A stretch of 64,000 bases of DNA from Roseibium litorale (GTDB taxonomy: Bacteria > Pseudomonadota > Alphaproteobacteria > Rhizobiales > Stappiaceae), in NCBI RefSeq assembly GCF_014842915.1, contig NZ_JACYXI010000001.1:372001-436000 (forward strand), read 5' to 3'. Below the pieces are notes generated by a model, which was not told the DNA's origin, did no database searches, and saw only the letters and a program-made list of their open reading frames with translations. Below, piece by piece: positions 11,208 to 20,099 of this stretch. Numbering within the stretch: position 1 is the first letter of the stretch; each line of letters starts with the position of its first letter. The translations under genes were made by a program, and so were the position numbers.

Positions 11208-12017
11208 ATGACCAGCGCAACCGGGCGGGACCCTTACGGACCTGAAACGACTCATGATGCCTTTCTTGGTGGGAAGGTCTATGTCCATCAACCTGCAAAG
11301 GGTCGTCACAGAGCCGGCATGGATGCAGTCTATCTCGCCGCGGCGCTTCCCGAAGACACCCGTGGCCATGTGGTGGATCTCGGATCAGGCGTTGGCACGG
11401 CTGGCCTTTGCGCGGCGGCCCGCCTTGCCCATGTCACCGTGACGCTGGTCGACGTGGACCCGCTGGTGCTGGATCTTGCCCGCACCGCACTGACCGACCC
11501 AGCAAACAGTGCCTTCGCGGACCGGGTCACCGTCCTGGAAGCGGATGTCACCGCCAAAGGAACCCTCCGCCGGGAGGCTGGCCTGATCCCCGGCATGGCC
11601 GACCATGTGATCATGAACCCGCCCTATTACGACGCCTCCCGGTTCCGGGCCTCGCCGGCGGAAGCCCGTGCGGGCGCTCACATGCTGGACGAACGCGGCC
11701 TCGATCCCTGGGCAAAGACGGCAACCGATCTTGTGCGGGAGGGCGGCAGCCTAACGGTCATCTTCCGTGCGGATGGATTGAGAGAAGTTCTCGATGTCTT
11801 GCAGGGGCGGTTCGGGGCAATCGACATCATTCCCCTGCGGCCGCGTCCCGATGCGCCCGCAACGCGTGTTGTGCTCAGGGCCATACGTGCCAGCAATGCG
11901 CCCTTACAGCTGATGCCTGGCTTTGTCCTGCACGAAAGCACCGGATCGGACTTCACCCCGGAAGCCCGTGCCGTCATGCGGGACGGAGCAGGCCTCGGCC
12001 TGAGGGCACGCAGATAA
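11208..12017 (+). CDS. TrmN6/YfiC-like tRNA (adenine-N6) methyltransferase
   Basis: 269 residues. Class I SAM-dependent methyltransferase with the SAM-binding VVDLGSGVGTAGL and the N6-adenine catalytic motif NPPY (137-140), plus the family start THDAFLGGKVYVHQP. Relatives modify A37 of tRNA-Val. The ATG at 11208 is 10 bp after the DUF2007 remnant; an earlier in-frame start at 11154 would overlap that remnant and gives atypical sequence. The gene is followed by a repeat element. Confidence 0.85.
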   Translation: MTSATGRDPYGPETTHDAFLGGKVYVHQPAKGRHRAGMDAVYLAAALPEDTRGHVVDLGSGVGTAGLCAAARLAHVTVTLVDVDPLVLDLARTALTDPANSAFADRVTVLEADVTAKGTLRREAGLIPGMADHVIMNPPYYDASRFRASPAEARAGAHMLDERGLDPWAKTATDLVREGGSLTVIFRADGLREVLDVLQGRFGAIDIIPLRPRPDAPATRVVLRAIRASNAPLQLMPGFVLHESTGSDFTPEARAVMRDGAGLGLRARR

Positions 12018-12042
12018 GGGACGTTTTAGTCCCTGAGATCGA

Positions 12043-12212
12043 TGACAAAGGTAAAACCCTTCGATAGTCATCCCGGGCAAGCGCAGCGCGACCCGGGACC
12101 GGTGAGCCAAAAGACTATGGGTTTCAGAGCGTTGAATACCAAAGCACCCCGGCTCACCGGTCCCGGATCTCCGCTTCGCTGCGTCCGGGAAGACGAATTG
12201 AGAGGTTTGTCA
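12043..12212. repeat. TGACAAA-bounded palindromic repeat, copy A
   Basis: About 170 bp beginning TGACAAA and ending TTTGTCA, with two long imperfectly complementary arms (about 45 bp, each carrying CCGGGACCGGTGAGCC or its complement) flanking a less conserved centre. Related copies are at 34523, 34747, 37718 and 62678. Same orientation as the copy at 62678. No open reading frame inside. Confidence 0.8.
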
Positions 12213-12244
12213 GCCCCCTCAGGCCCTTTTTCGTCCCTTCCCCT

Positions 12245-12517
12245 TCAGTGCATCACGATCTCGCCATTGGCAAAACGGTAGTCGACCGGGGTGATAAGGG
12301 CCTGGTGGGCAATACGGACCCTGTGGATCGGGCCTTCGATTTCACGTTCCCAGAACCCGAGAAACCGCTTCAGCTCCGGAAAGCCCGGTGCCTTGTCTTC
12401 GGTTTGCCAGAGAAATGTCTGCAAGAGGGCTGGATGATCGGGGAGCCGGTAGAAAATCTCTGCAGTCAGCAGACCGTACCCAAGGAAGCGTTTTTCAAAG
12501 TCCGAACCAGCTTTCAT
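12245..12517 (-). CDS. usg: Usg family protein
   Basis: 90 residues matching the small alphaproteobacterial Usg family: GYGLLTAEIFYRLPDHPALL, LKRFLGFWEREIEGP and HRVRIAHQALITP. The name comes from its position upstream of trpF in Caulobacter relatives; the function is unknown and no trp gene is nearby here. The start at 12517 has GAGG five bases upstream; a start at 12553 would add 12 residues without support. Confidence 0.85.
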   Translation of the reverse strand: MKAGSDFEKRFLGYGLLTAEIFYRLPDHPALLQTFLWQTEDKAPGFPELKRFLGFWEREIEGPIHRVRIAHQALITPVDYRFANGEIVMH

Positions 12518-12591
12518 ATCTGCCTCGCTTTCGCCAATGGGAAGAACCATCACGAATCAAAGCTTAGCAAACTACAGAGTTATTTCAATTT

Positions 12592-12640
12592 AAGTATTTA
12601 TATCAGATACTTAGCAGCATATCAATGTGAGTGCTGCTAA
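12592..12640. promoter_or_regulatory. AT-rich double hairpin between cytochrome c and usg
   Basis: Two adjacent inverted repeats in an AT-rich patch: AAGTAT/ATACTT (12592-12597, 12607-12612) and a perfect TTAGCAGCA/TGCTGCTAA pair (12611-12619, 12632-12640). It lies 15 bp downstream of the cytochrome gene and 75 bp upstream of usg on the minus strand. No T-run follows, so it may be a regulatory site or RNA structure rather than a classical terminator. Confidence 0.45.
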
Positions 12641-12655
12641 ACAGAAGTCCCCGCC

Positions 12656-13027
12656 TCAGTTCTTGTCTTTCTGGACCTGAATTGACGACAGATATCCCAG
12701 GAAGCGCTCGATATCATCGGGCTGAAGAACAAACTCCGGCATATCGTTGTGCCCTGTGACGATGCCCTCAGCCAGGCTTTCCTCCAGACTGGAAACCGGA
12801 TAGCGCTGAGACAGGTCGCGGAAGGCCGGAGCTTGCGGATCGGGGCTTTCACCTTCCGCACCAACGGCGTGGCAGGGCGAACAGTTGTCTTCGGCAATCT
12901 TGCGGCCGATCGCGAGGCTTTCTGGATCATCCGGATAGTTGCTCTCTTGAGCCTGAGCGCCCGTCTGGAGAACCAGACTCGCAAGAAACACCCCGGAAAC
13001 CGCCCAGTAGCTGCCAAGTCTAGTCAT
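12656..13027 (-). CDS. Small class I c-type cytochrome
   Basis: 123 residues with an N-terminal signal peptide ending near GAQA, one heme-attachment motif CSPCH (49-53) and a C-terminal MPEF as likely axial methionine. This is a soluble periplasmic mono-heme electron carrier; its redox partners are not evident from the neighbourhood. The ATG at 13027 is used (preceded by GGGAGAGGTTG); an in-frame TTG lies one codon upstream. Confidence 0.88.
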   Translation of the reverse strand: MTRLGSYWAVSGVFLASLVLQTGAQAQESNYPDDPESLAIGRKIAEDNCSPCHAVGAEGESPDPQAPAFRDLSQRYPVSSLEESLAEGIVTGHNDMPEFVLQPDDIERFLGYLSSIQVQKDKN

Positions 13028-13225
13028 CAACCTCTCCCTATCCGGTCTCCGTCATACAGGAACCGGCAGGCGGGAGCCATACGTGGCTCTACGTGTTCCT
13101 CCTGATCCGCGAAAAAGCCCCGGTCTCCTCGCCACGCGATCATCGACCAATAGCTTCATCGGCGCCAGGAGGACGTTCGTCCAAAAGTTTGACGCCTGGC
13201 ATCATAGCCCTTACTCATAAAAATC

Positions 13226-14242
13226 ATGCCAACTGCCACCCGTACCACGCCCGCTTCTCCAAGTGCCCCCCAAAGCAGTTCCGGGCCGCTTGTGGTCGCG
13301 CTCGCCTATGACGGCCTCTGCATGTTCGAATTCGGCATTGCCGTTGAAGTGTTTGGCCTGCCCCGCCCGGAAATGGGCGCGGACTGGTACCGCTTTGCCA
13401 TCGCCCCGGCGGATGCCGGGGAGATCCGCTCGACCGCCGGCCTGCGGCTTGCGGTTGACGGCGGGCTGGAGCTGCTTGAGCAGGCAGATATCATCATCAT
13501 TCCAGGCTGGCGCGGGGCCGATGCCCCCGTTCCGGAAGGACTGTGCGCAGCGCTCCGGGAAGCCCACAAGCGCGGCGCGCGGCTGTTGACCATCTGCTCC
13601 GGCGTCTTCGTTCTGGCAGCAACCGGTCTTCTGGAAGGATTGAGGGTCACCACACACTGGCGCTACACGGATGGTCTTCAGGAGCGCTATCCGCAGCTGA
13701 CAGTCATTCCGGATGTGCTCTATGTGGACGAGGGGCAGATCCTGACCTCCGCAGGCAGCGCAGCAGGAATTGACCTTTGCCTTCACCTGATCCGGCAGGA
13801 CCGTGGCCCCGATGCCGCCAACTCTGTTGCCCGGCGGCTGGTGATGCCCGCGCACAGAGAGGGAGGACAGGCCCAGTTCATCGATGCTCCCGTTCCCAGA
13901 TACGACGAGGGCGCAAGGCTGGGACCCGTCCTGGACCTTATGCGCAAGGATTTGAGCGGTGCGCATCGCATCCGCGATCTTGCGCTGGCTTCAGGCATGA
14001 GCACGCGAACCTTTCTCCGCCGCTTCGAGGCGGCAACAGGCACAACGCCCGCCCGCTGGCTCCTGAGCGAGCGTCTGCACCGGGCCAAGGATCTTCTGGA
14101 ATCCACCCATACAGGCATCGGCGAGATTGCAAGCCTGTGCGGCTTCGGTTCGGCAACCAACCTGCGGCATCATTTCCGCAAGATGGTCGGCATCACCCCA
14201 ACCGCCTATCGCTCAAGCTTCGCCATTCTGGAGCAGTCTTGA
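13226..14242 (+). CDS. GlxA/FtrA-type transcriptional regulator (DJ-1/PfpI + AraC)
   Basis: 338 residues. An N-terminal DJ-1/PfpI-like domain (about 20-195, with VALAYDGLCMFEFGIAVEVF and the nucleophile-elbow ICSGVFVLAATGLL) is followed by a C-terminal AraC double helix-turn-helix (about 230-330, IRDLALASGMSTRTFLRRFE and FGSATNLRHHFRK). This is the FtrA/GlxA layout; the amidotransferase-like domain normally senses a metabolite rather than acting as an enzyme. A weak TTGACG element lies about 35 bp upstream of the ATG and no Shine-Dalgarno is obvious. The regulated genes are not clear. Confidence 0.85.
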   Translation: MPTATRTTPASPSAPQSSSGPLVVALAYDGLCMFEFGIAVEVFGLPRPEMGADWYRFAIAPADAGEIRSTAGLRLAVDGGLELLEQADIIIIPGWRGADAPVPEGLCAALREAHKRGARLLTICSGVFVLAATGLLEGLRVTTHWRYTDGLQERYPQLTVIPDVLYVDEGQILTSAGSAAGIDLCLHLIRQDRGPDAANSVARRLVMPAHREGGQAQFIDAPVPRYDEGARLGPVLDLMRKDLSGAHRIRDLALASGMSTRTFLRRFEAATGTTPARWLLSERLHRAKDLLESTHTGIGEIASLCGFGSATNLRHHFRKMVGITPTAYRSSFAILEQS

Positions 14243-14360
14243 GACAAAATTCCGGCACGAGCCGGACATCCGCCTTCCGTCCCTGTGTCATCTTCCGCTT
14301 GCTGCCTATATTGTTTGCCAAAGACAGCCACATGCAGCCCCGCCGAAAGAGCTCAGCCCC

Positions 14361-15302
14361 ATGACAGAGACGCTTCTCCCCGCTTCCATCGACGAAACAT
14401 TGGCCTTGCTGGAAAGCGCCGGCTATGTCGCAGACCGGTCGCTGGCGACTGTGCTGCATCTGGCCCTGCGGATGAAACGCCCCCTGTTTCTCGAAGGGGA
14501 AGCTGGGGTCGGCAAAACGGAGATCGCCAAGGTCCTTTCTCAAACCCTGGGCCGTGATTTGATCCGCCTGCAGTGCTACGAAGGCCTAGACATCGCTTCT
14601 GCCGTATATGAATGGAACTATCCGGCTCAGATGGTCGAGATCCGTGTGGCGGAAGTGGCCGGAGACACCGGCCACGAGGAACTGTCCCGCTCGATCTTCG
14701 ACGACCGTTTCCTGATCAAGCGCCCTGTGCTGCAGGCCCTTCAACCGCATGCGGGTGGTGCGCCTGTGCTGCTGATCGACGAGCTGGACCGGGCGGACGA
14801 AGCCTTTGAAGCCTTCCTCCTGGAGGTTCTGTCGGACAATCAGGTGACCATTCCCGAACTTGGCACCATCAAGGCAGCCGAGCCGCCGATCGTCATCATC
14901 ACCACCAACCGCACCCGCGAGATCCACGACGCCCTGAAGCGCCGCTGCCTTTATCATTGGGTCGACTATCCGGACGCTGCCCGGGAGCTGGAAATTGTCC
15001 GGCGCAAGGTTCCAGGCGCAACGGAACGGCTAAGCGAAGAAATCGTCGCTTTCGTCCAGAAACTGCGCGCTGAGGAAGACCTCTTCAAGCAGCCCGGCGT
15101 TGCCGAAACCCTGGACTGGGCAACGGCGCTGAGCGAACTCAATGAGATCGCCCTTGATCCGGACATGGCCTCGGACACACTCGGCGTGCTTCTGAAGTAT
15201 CAGGACGACATCGAACGGGTCCGCGGCTCCAAGGTGCGGCAGATGGTCGACGAAATCCGCAAGTCCGATCCTACCCCAAAGACTTCGATGCCAGCGGTCT
15301 GA
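14361..15302 (+). CDS. MoxR-family AAA+ ATPase (CoxD-like)
   Basis: 313 residues. Walker A GEAGVGKT (46-53), Walker B VLLIDELDRAD (about 136-146) and sensor region IITTNRTREIHDALKRRCLYHWVDYP place it in the MoxR/CoxD branch. Such ATPases work with a VWA-domain partner in metal-cofactor maturation or complex assembly; the partner gene follows 267 bp downstream. The ATG at 14361 gives the standard family start; the frame is open further upstream into the FtrA-like gene but without family similarity. Confidence 0.9.
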   Translation: MTETLLPASIDETLALLESAGYVADRSLATVLHLALRMKRPLFLEGEAGVGKTEIAKVLSQTLGRDLIRLQCYEGLDIASAVYEWNYPAQMVEIRVAEVAGDTGHEELSRSIFDDRFLIKRPVLQALQPHAGGAPVLLIDELDRADEAFEAFLLEVLSDNQVTIPELGTIKAAEPPIVIITTNRTREIHDALKRRCLYHWVDYPDAARELEIVRRKVPGATERLSEEIVAFVQKLRAEEDLFKQPGVAETLDWATALSELNEIALDPDMASDTLGVLLKYQDDIERVRGSKVRQMVDEIRKSDPTPKTSMPAV

Positions 15303-15405
15303 AACATGGCAACGGCTTTCAGCAGCTCCTGTCTTCCGGCTTTCTCTTCGTCTCGGCTGGCTTTTGCCGCGCTTCCGGAATGGGAAATGTCAGCGCAAGC
15401 AGCCC

Positions 15406-15526
15406 ATTCTTCGAGACGTTTGGCAAAGGCCAAGCTCCTCAGGATAAGGAGAGAAGCTTGGGCCACCCCAGGCTCTCAACGCGAGAACCTCATCCTGAGG
15501 AGGGGCGCAGCCCCGTCTCGAAGGAT
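15406..15526. repeat. Palindromic intergenic repeat between ATPase and VWA genes
   Basis: About 120 bp with outer arms TTCGAGACG (15410-15418) and CGTCTCGAA (15514-15522) and an inner imperfect pair built on CTCCTCAGGAT and ATCCTGAGGAG. This resembles REP/BIME-type intergenic elements common in Hyphomicrobiales. It is unlike the TGACAAA-bounded family elsewhere in the window. Confidence 0.75.
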
Positions 15527-15568
15527 GGCTCGCTTGCTACCGCCGCGCGGAACGGTTGGAGGCGCTGC

Positions 15569-16792
15569 ATGAGTGTTTCAGAGCCTGCACTCCCCGCGAG
15601 CGGAAAGATCGTCGACAACATCGTCCATTTTGCCCGCACCCTGCGCAAGGCCGGGGTTCCGGCAGGTCCCGCTTCCGTGGTCGATGCCGTGCGCGCGGTC
15701 GAAGTTGCCGGGATCAGCAACCGGGAAGATCTCTACTGGACCCTGCACGCCGTCTTCGTCCACAAGCGGGAGCACCGGGTTCTGTTTGACGAGGCGTTCC
15801 GGATCTATTGGCAGAGCCGCGGCCTGATCGAAAAGATGCTGGCGATCCTGTCTCCGGTCGCCCCGCCCCGCGGTGCGCCAGAGAAGCCCAAGGCCGGTCA
15901 GACACGCGTTTCCGACGCCTTTCAGGCCGCCAAGGAGCGGATGGGCAACGAAACCAAGCCACAAATCGAGGTCGATGCGACCTTCACCGTCTCGGGCAAG
16001 GAATTGCTGCAGGCAAAGGACTTTGCCCAGATGTCGGCGCTGGAAGTGGATGAGGCAAAGCGGGCTTTGAAGTCCATGCACCTCACCATGGATCTCGTGC
16101 GCCAGCGGCGTCTTGCCCCCGCCCACAAGGGACGGATGGACCCGCGCCGGACCCTTCGGGCCTCTCTGCGCACTGGTGGGTCGATGATCGATCTCAAGTT
16201 CAGAAAGCCTGTCGAGAAGCGCCCACCTCTCGTTGCCCTATGCGATATCTCAGGCTCCATGAGCCAGTACACCCGCCTGCTCCTGCATTTTCTCCATGCG
16301 GCAACGGCGGAACGGCGCGACGTTCATACCTTCCTATTTGGCACACGGCTGACCAATGTCACCCGCCAGCTGAGGATGAAAGATCCGGATGAAGCGCTGG
16401 AGGCTTGCAGCGCGGGCGTTGAGGATTGGTCCGGGGGTACCCGGATTGCCACGGCTCTCCGGGAGTTCAACCGGGTCTGGTCCCGCCGGGTTATGTCCGG
16501 CAACCCAACCGTGCTGTTGATAACGGATGGACTGGAGCGGGATACGGATGAGGACCTGGAGCGGGAGATGGACCGGCTGCACCGGTCCTGCCGCCGGCTG
16601 ATCTGGCTGAACCCGCTCCTGCGGTATGACGGCTTTCAAGCCAAGGCCAAGGGCATCCGCGCCATGCTGCCCCATGTCGACGAGTTCCGCTCCGCCCATT
16701 CGCTGAACGCGGTGGCGGATCTCGTTGCCGCTTTGTCAGGCGCGCAAAGCAGTTCCTCCCTTTCCACGGATCCTAGAACCTGGCTGGCCTGA
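15569..16792 (+). CDS. VWA domain protein, CoxE-like
   Basis: 407 residues with a C-terminal von Willebrand A domain carrying the MIDAS motif DISGS (226-230) and GGTRIATAL. CoxE-like proteins pair with CoxD/MoxR ATPases, here encoded just upstream. GGAGG lies 6 bases before the ATG at 15569. The frame is open back to 15380 through the palindromic repeat, but that extension has no family similarity and I exclude it. No carbon-monoxide dehydrogenase subunits are nearby, so the client of this pair is unknown. Confidence 0.88.
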   Translation: MSVSEPALPASGKIVDNIVHFARTLRKAGVPAGPASVVDAVRAVEVAGISNREDLYWTLHAVFVHKREHRVLFDEAFRIYWQSRGLIEKMLAILSPVAPPRGAPEKPKAGQTRVSDAFQAAKERMGNETKPQIEVDATFTVSGKELLQAKDFAQMSALEVDEAKRALKSMHLTMDLVRQRRLAPAHKGRMDPRRTLRASLRTGGSMIDLKFRKPVEKRPPLVALCDISGSMSQYTRLLLHFLHAATAERRDVHTFLFGTRLTNVTRQLRMKDPDEALEACSAGVEDWSGGTRIATALREFNRVWSRRVMSGNPTVLLITDGLERDTDEDLEREMDRLHRSCRRLIWLNPLLRYDGFQAKAKGIRAMLPHVDEFRSAHSLNAVADLVAALSGAQSSSSLSTDPRTWLA

Positions 16793-16826
16793 CCGGCCGG
16801 CGTCTCTCCTTTTAACGGACCCGCCG

Positions 16827-17195
16827 ATGACCTCAGACAACCTCTCTGATCTATCCCGTCAAATCTGCGAGGTCTCCGACATTTATGCGGACCGTTTCGG
16901 CATCAGCCGCTCCCCATCCTGGTTTCTGGCGAAACTGACAGAAGAGCTTGGAGAGCTGGTGGCTGCCGACTTGAAATGCGAAGGCAATGGCCGGACCGCG
17001 GAGCAAAGTGCGGAAGGTCTTGTCAATTCCCGTGCAGAGGAAGCCGCGGATCTCTTTGCCCATCTCCTGCTGTTTTGCAGGGATCGCGGCATTGATCTTG
17101 AAACGGCACTGGCCCGAAAGTGGTTCAAGTATCTTGGCCAAGATACGGAAAGGATTCCCGGAACAGAAACGGAAAGCCAGTCACGGCAGCGATAG
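16827..17195 (+). CDS. MazG-like NTP pyrophosphohydrolase fold protein
   Basis: 122 residues, all-alpha. The pattern LTEELGELVAAD followed by EEAADLFAHLLLF matches the EExxE and ExxD metal-binding arrangement of MazG-like nucleotide pyrophosphohydrolases. Substrate is unknown; related small proteins act as house-cleaning enzymes. It follows the VWA gene by 34 bp and may share its transcript. Confidence 0.7.
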   Translation: MTSDNLSDLSRQICEVSDIYADRFGISRSPSWFLAKLTEELGELVAADLKCEGNGRTAEQSAEGLVNSRAEEAADLFAHLLLFCRDRGIDLETALARKWFKYLGQDTERIPGTETESQSRQR

Positions 17196-17252
17196 AGTCG
17201 GCCTCAAGAGACTCTTTCGCAACTCAATCTAGAACGATTGACTCGCGCACGA

Positions 17253-17302
17253 TAAAAATATCCCCGCCAGTTTCCTGTTGGGGCACAGAGAGCTGGCGGG
17301 GA
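17253..17302 (-). terminator. Candidate terminator downstream of L,D-transpeptidase
   Basis: Perfect 10-bp stem TCCCCGCCAG (17261-17270) with CTGGCGGGGA (17293-17302), a 22-base loop, and on the minus strand an ATTTTTAT run after the stem. It lies about 100 bp past the transpeptidase stop codon. Confidence 0.5.
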
Positions 17303-17399
17303 CCTCCGGCGCGCCTGTTCAACGACGGGGCCCCGGTCACAGCCAAAGATAGTTTCAGTATTCCGAAATTAGAATGCGTCACCTGGTCCCAGGGCAAAA

Positions 17400-17912
17400 T
17401 TAGGGAAGCGCGACAACCGGTGTGCGCACCGTTACCCGCTGGAACAGATCGCTGATGTCGCTGTTCGCCATCCGGATGCAGCCATAGGACGCCGCCCGCC
17501 CGATCGAATTTGGCCTGTTGGTACCGTGGATGGCGTAGTTGCCATTCGACAGCGTCATCGCGGCAACGCCCATCGGATTGTTCGGCGCACCACCCTTGAT
17601 CAGGGTTGGCAGATTGGGATGATCACGCTCAACCTCCGCGGAGGGGGACCAGTCCGGGCGGATGTATTTTCCGGTGATGAAGGCTGGCCCCGTCCAGGAC
17701 TTGCCGTTCTTGCCGACCGCGATCTTGTAACGGATCGCCTGCCCCTGCCCCAGAACCAGATAGAGCCTGCGCTCGGAGTTCTTGATCACGATGGTGCCGG
17801 GCCGGAGATCACGCGCCTGAAAGCCAACCAGTTCGGCAGCGGAAAGACCCGGGCTGAACAGACTGGCTCCAAGCCAGGCAAACGCAAAGAAAAACAAGGA
17901 ACTAAAACGCAT
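17400..17912 (-). CDS. L,D-transpeptidase (YkuD domain)
   Basis: 170 residues with a signal peptide (cleavage near SAA, residues 24-26) and a YkuD catalytic domain. The motif HGTNRPNSIGRAASYGCIRM supplies His129 and the catalytic Cys145. It acts in the periplasm, forming 3-3 peptidoglycan cross-links or attaching proteins to the wall; which of the two cannot be told. The ATG at 17912 has AGAGG eight bases upstream; a TTG two codons earlier is less likely. Confidence 0.92.
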   Translation of the reverse strand: MRFSSLFFFAFAWLGASLFSPGLSAAELVGFQARDLRPGTIVIKNSERRLYLVLGQGQAIRYKIAVGKNGKSWTGPAFITGKYIRPDWSPSAEVERDHPNLPTLIKGGAPNNPMGVAAMTLSNGNYAIHGTNRPNSIGRAASYGCIRMANSDISDLFQRVTVRTPVVALP

Positions 17913-18124
17913 GACCAACCTCTTCCGGCACCGGAGAAATCTACTGCCATGCGGGAGCTGCCAAAAGACCCGCAGCTCCGGTTTCTTAAGGGTTGGTTAA
18001 CTTCAGAACCGGGGAGCTGGCACCAGCCATCCTTTCCGGGCTGGACGTCAGTAGACACAGGCGCTCCGGCACGAAAAGCCTTCCCGATCTTGTCAGACCT
18101 GCTGCGGACAGGCGGGCAACCCGA

Positions 18125-18640
18125 TCAGGACGCCGTCCGGCTTGCCCAGGCAGAATAAGGCTGGATACCAAATGCCTTGTCCGGCTCGCCATCAAGCACG
18201 TTCAAAAACTCGATGGTGTGTCCATCAGGATCCTTGAAATAAACCACGGCAGCGGGCATCCACCCGATCACCTCCGGCTCGGAAATTGGCTGGTTGGTGA
18301 TGCCGAGAGGTTGAATGCCCGCGGCCTGCAGCTTTTCGCAAGCGCTCAAGACCGCTTCGCGTTCGGTCCTGAAGGCAAAATGCAGGGTCATGAACAGTGG
18401 CGCAGATCCATATTCCCACAGCCCGAGCATTCCCGTCCGTTTGTCACCGACCCAGAAGAACGCGATCTTGCGCGCGGGAAACTCCCCGGCAAGCTCGAGT
18501 CCCAGAACGTCCCGGTAGAACGCAATCGAGGCCTGCAGGTCGCGTACAGGCAGATGGGTTTCATAGACCCCCTGGATGCCGTTGGAAGACGCCAGCATAT
18601 CCTTGCTGCCAGACTGCGGTATGGATTTTGAACCTGTCAT
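18125..18640 (-). CDS. VOC (glyoxalase/bleomycin-resistance fold) family protein
   Basis: 171 residues. The vicinal oxygen chelate fold is seen in ETHLPVRDLQASIAFYRDVLGL and FKDPDGHTIEFLNV, with likely metal ligands in ETHLPV, MTLHFAF and HTIEFL. Members range from lactoylglutathione lyases to dioxygenases and resistance proteins, so the substrate cannot be named. It is a single-gene unit between the transpeptidase gene and the liv operon, both on the same strand. Confidence 0.8.
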   Translation of the reverse strand: MTGSKSIPQSGSKDMLASSNGIQGVYETHLPVRDLQASIAFYRDVLGLELAGEFPARKIAFFWVGDKRTGMLGLWEYGSAPLFMTLHFAFRTEREAVLSACEKLQAAGIQPLGITNQPISEPEVIGWMPAAVVYFKDPDGHTIEFLNVLDGEPDKAFGIQPYSAWASRTAS

Positions 18641-18751
18641 TTGAAGCTCTCAGTCTCGTTTGAGTTATACCCGGACAGGCGGACCCTAAAACCTCAAGTT
18701 AAGTTGAGGTCAAGTGAAAAATTCCGCTTTCCGGTACGCGCCCGTTTCCCC

Positions 18752-18786
18752 AAAGAAAAACCCGCCTGGATCACTCCGGGCGGGTT
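18752..18786 (-). terminator. Intrinsic terminator of liv operon
   Basis: Minus-strand hairpin with AACCCGCC pairing GGCGGGTT around an 11-12-base loop, followed by TTTTTCTTT. It lies 40 bp beyond the livJ stop. Confidence 0.85.
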
Positions 18787-18826
18787 CTGATAGCTGACGT
18801 GCAGCCAGTCTTAAAAGGTGTATGGC

Positions 18827-19930
18827 TTATTTGTAGTCGTACTTGCCGTCTTTCCAAACGTACCAGACGTAGCCCGGCAGGGTGACGTCACCCTTGTCGT
18901 CAAAGGACAGCTTGCCGAGAACCGTGTCAAAATCACCGGCGTCCAGAGCCTTCGTCACAGCTTCATAGTCGGTGGAACCGGCTGCCTTGACGGCGTCGGC
19001 CCAAGCCTGGATCGCAGCATAGGTATAGAGCGCATAGCCCTCAGCGGTCTTGCCAGCCTTTTCGAGGGCTTCCACGACCGGCTTTGCTTCTGCGTTCTTC
19101 CGCGGATCCGGAGAGAAGGTCATCAGGGTGCCTTCACCAGCCGGACCAGTGATGGACCAGTATTCGTCGGTCACGAGAGCATCACCGGAGACGAGGATGG
19201 TGTCCATGCCCTGGTCAACCATCTGACGCTTGATCAGGCCAGCTTCCGTGTGATAGCCGCCAACATAGACAACGTCGATGTTTTCAGACTTCAGCTTGGA
19301 AACCAGAGCCGTGTAGTCCTTTTCACCGGCGGTGTAGGCTTCGTACAGGGCTTCTTTCTTGCCAAGGCCGTTCATGACTTCCTTGGTTGCGTCAGCCAGA
19401 CCCTTACCGTAAGCGGTCTTGTCCTGGATGATGGCGATGTTCTTGTCCTTGAACTCGGTGGCGAGGAAAGTGCCCGCTACCTGGCCCTGCTGGTCATCAC
19501 GGCCGCAGACGCGGAACACGCCCGGACCAGGACGCTCATCCGTAAACTTCGGGTTGGTGGACGCCGGAGAAATCTGAATAATGCCTTCTTCCGCATAGAC
19601 CGCGCTGGCCGGGATCGAGGAACCCGAGCAGAAGTGGCCAGCCATGAAGACCACGCCCTTGCCAACCATCTGGTTCGCAACAGCAACGGCCTGCTTCGGG
19701 TCGCAGGCGTCGTCGCCCACTTCAAGCACGAGCTTTTCGCCGTTCACGCCACCAGCGGCGTTGATGTCGGCCACGGCCTGTTCGGCACCAGCCTTCATCT
19801 GCGCGCCGAAGGACGCATACTGGCCAGTCATCGGACCTGCGGTTGCGATCACGATATCAGCAAAAGCAGCACCGGACATTGCCATGCCCGCAACAGCTGC
19901 AACGCCTGCCAAAAGATACTTCTTCATCAT
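18827..19930 (-). CDS. livJ: Branched-chain amino-acid ABC transporter substrate-binding protein
   Basis: 367 residues. Type I periplasmic binding protein of the LivJ/LivK family: signal peptide ending GAAFA, then DIVIATAGPMTGQYASFGAQM and GVNGEKLVLEVGDDACDP. It captures branched-chain or related amino acids for the LivHMGF permease encoded upstream. Two adjacent ATGs (19930, 19927) follow GGGGAG; the second has better spacing. It is separated by 169 bp from the upstream small membrane-protein gene, so it may have its own promoter or be processed for higher expression. Confidence 0.94.
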   Translation of the reverse strand: MMKKYLLAGVAAVAGMAMSGAAFADIVIATAGPMTGQYASFGAQMKAGAEQAVADINAAGGVNGEKLVLEVGDDACDPKQAVAVANQMVGKGVVFMAGHFCSGSSIPASAVYAEEGIIQISPASTNPKFTDERPGPGVFRVCGRDDQQGQVAGTFLATEFKDKNIAIIQDKTAYGKGLADATKEVMNGLGKKEALYEAYTAGEKDYTALVSKLKSENIDVVYVGGYHTEAGLIKRQMVDQGMDTILVSGDALVTDEYWSITGPAGEGTLMTFSPDPRKNAEAKPVVEALEKAGKTAEGYALYTYAAIQAWADAVKAAGSTDYEAVTKALDAGDFDTVLGKLSFDDKGDVTLPGYVWYVWKDGKYDYK

Positions 19931-20099
19931 CTAACTCCCCTGGTTCCAGAAATGACACTGGACCACTTGATTTGACGGAGGTGACCCCGCCTGGAGGCAA
20001 CATGCCTCCCGGTGACCTTCAAGCACGCCTCTTGTTTTATTGTCGCGCGCCTTCCAGCCGGTTCCCCATCGAGGCGAAAACCGCCCCGCTGGTAATGCT

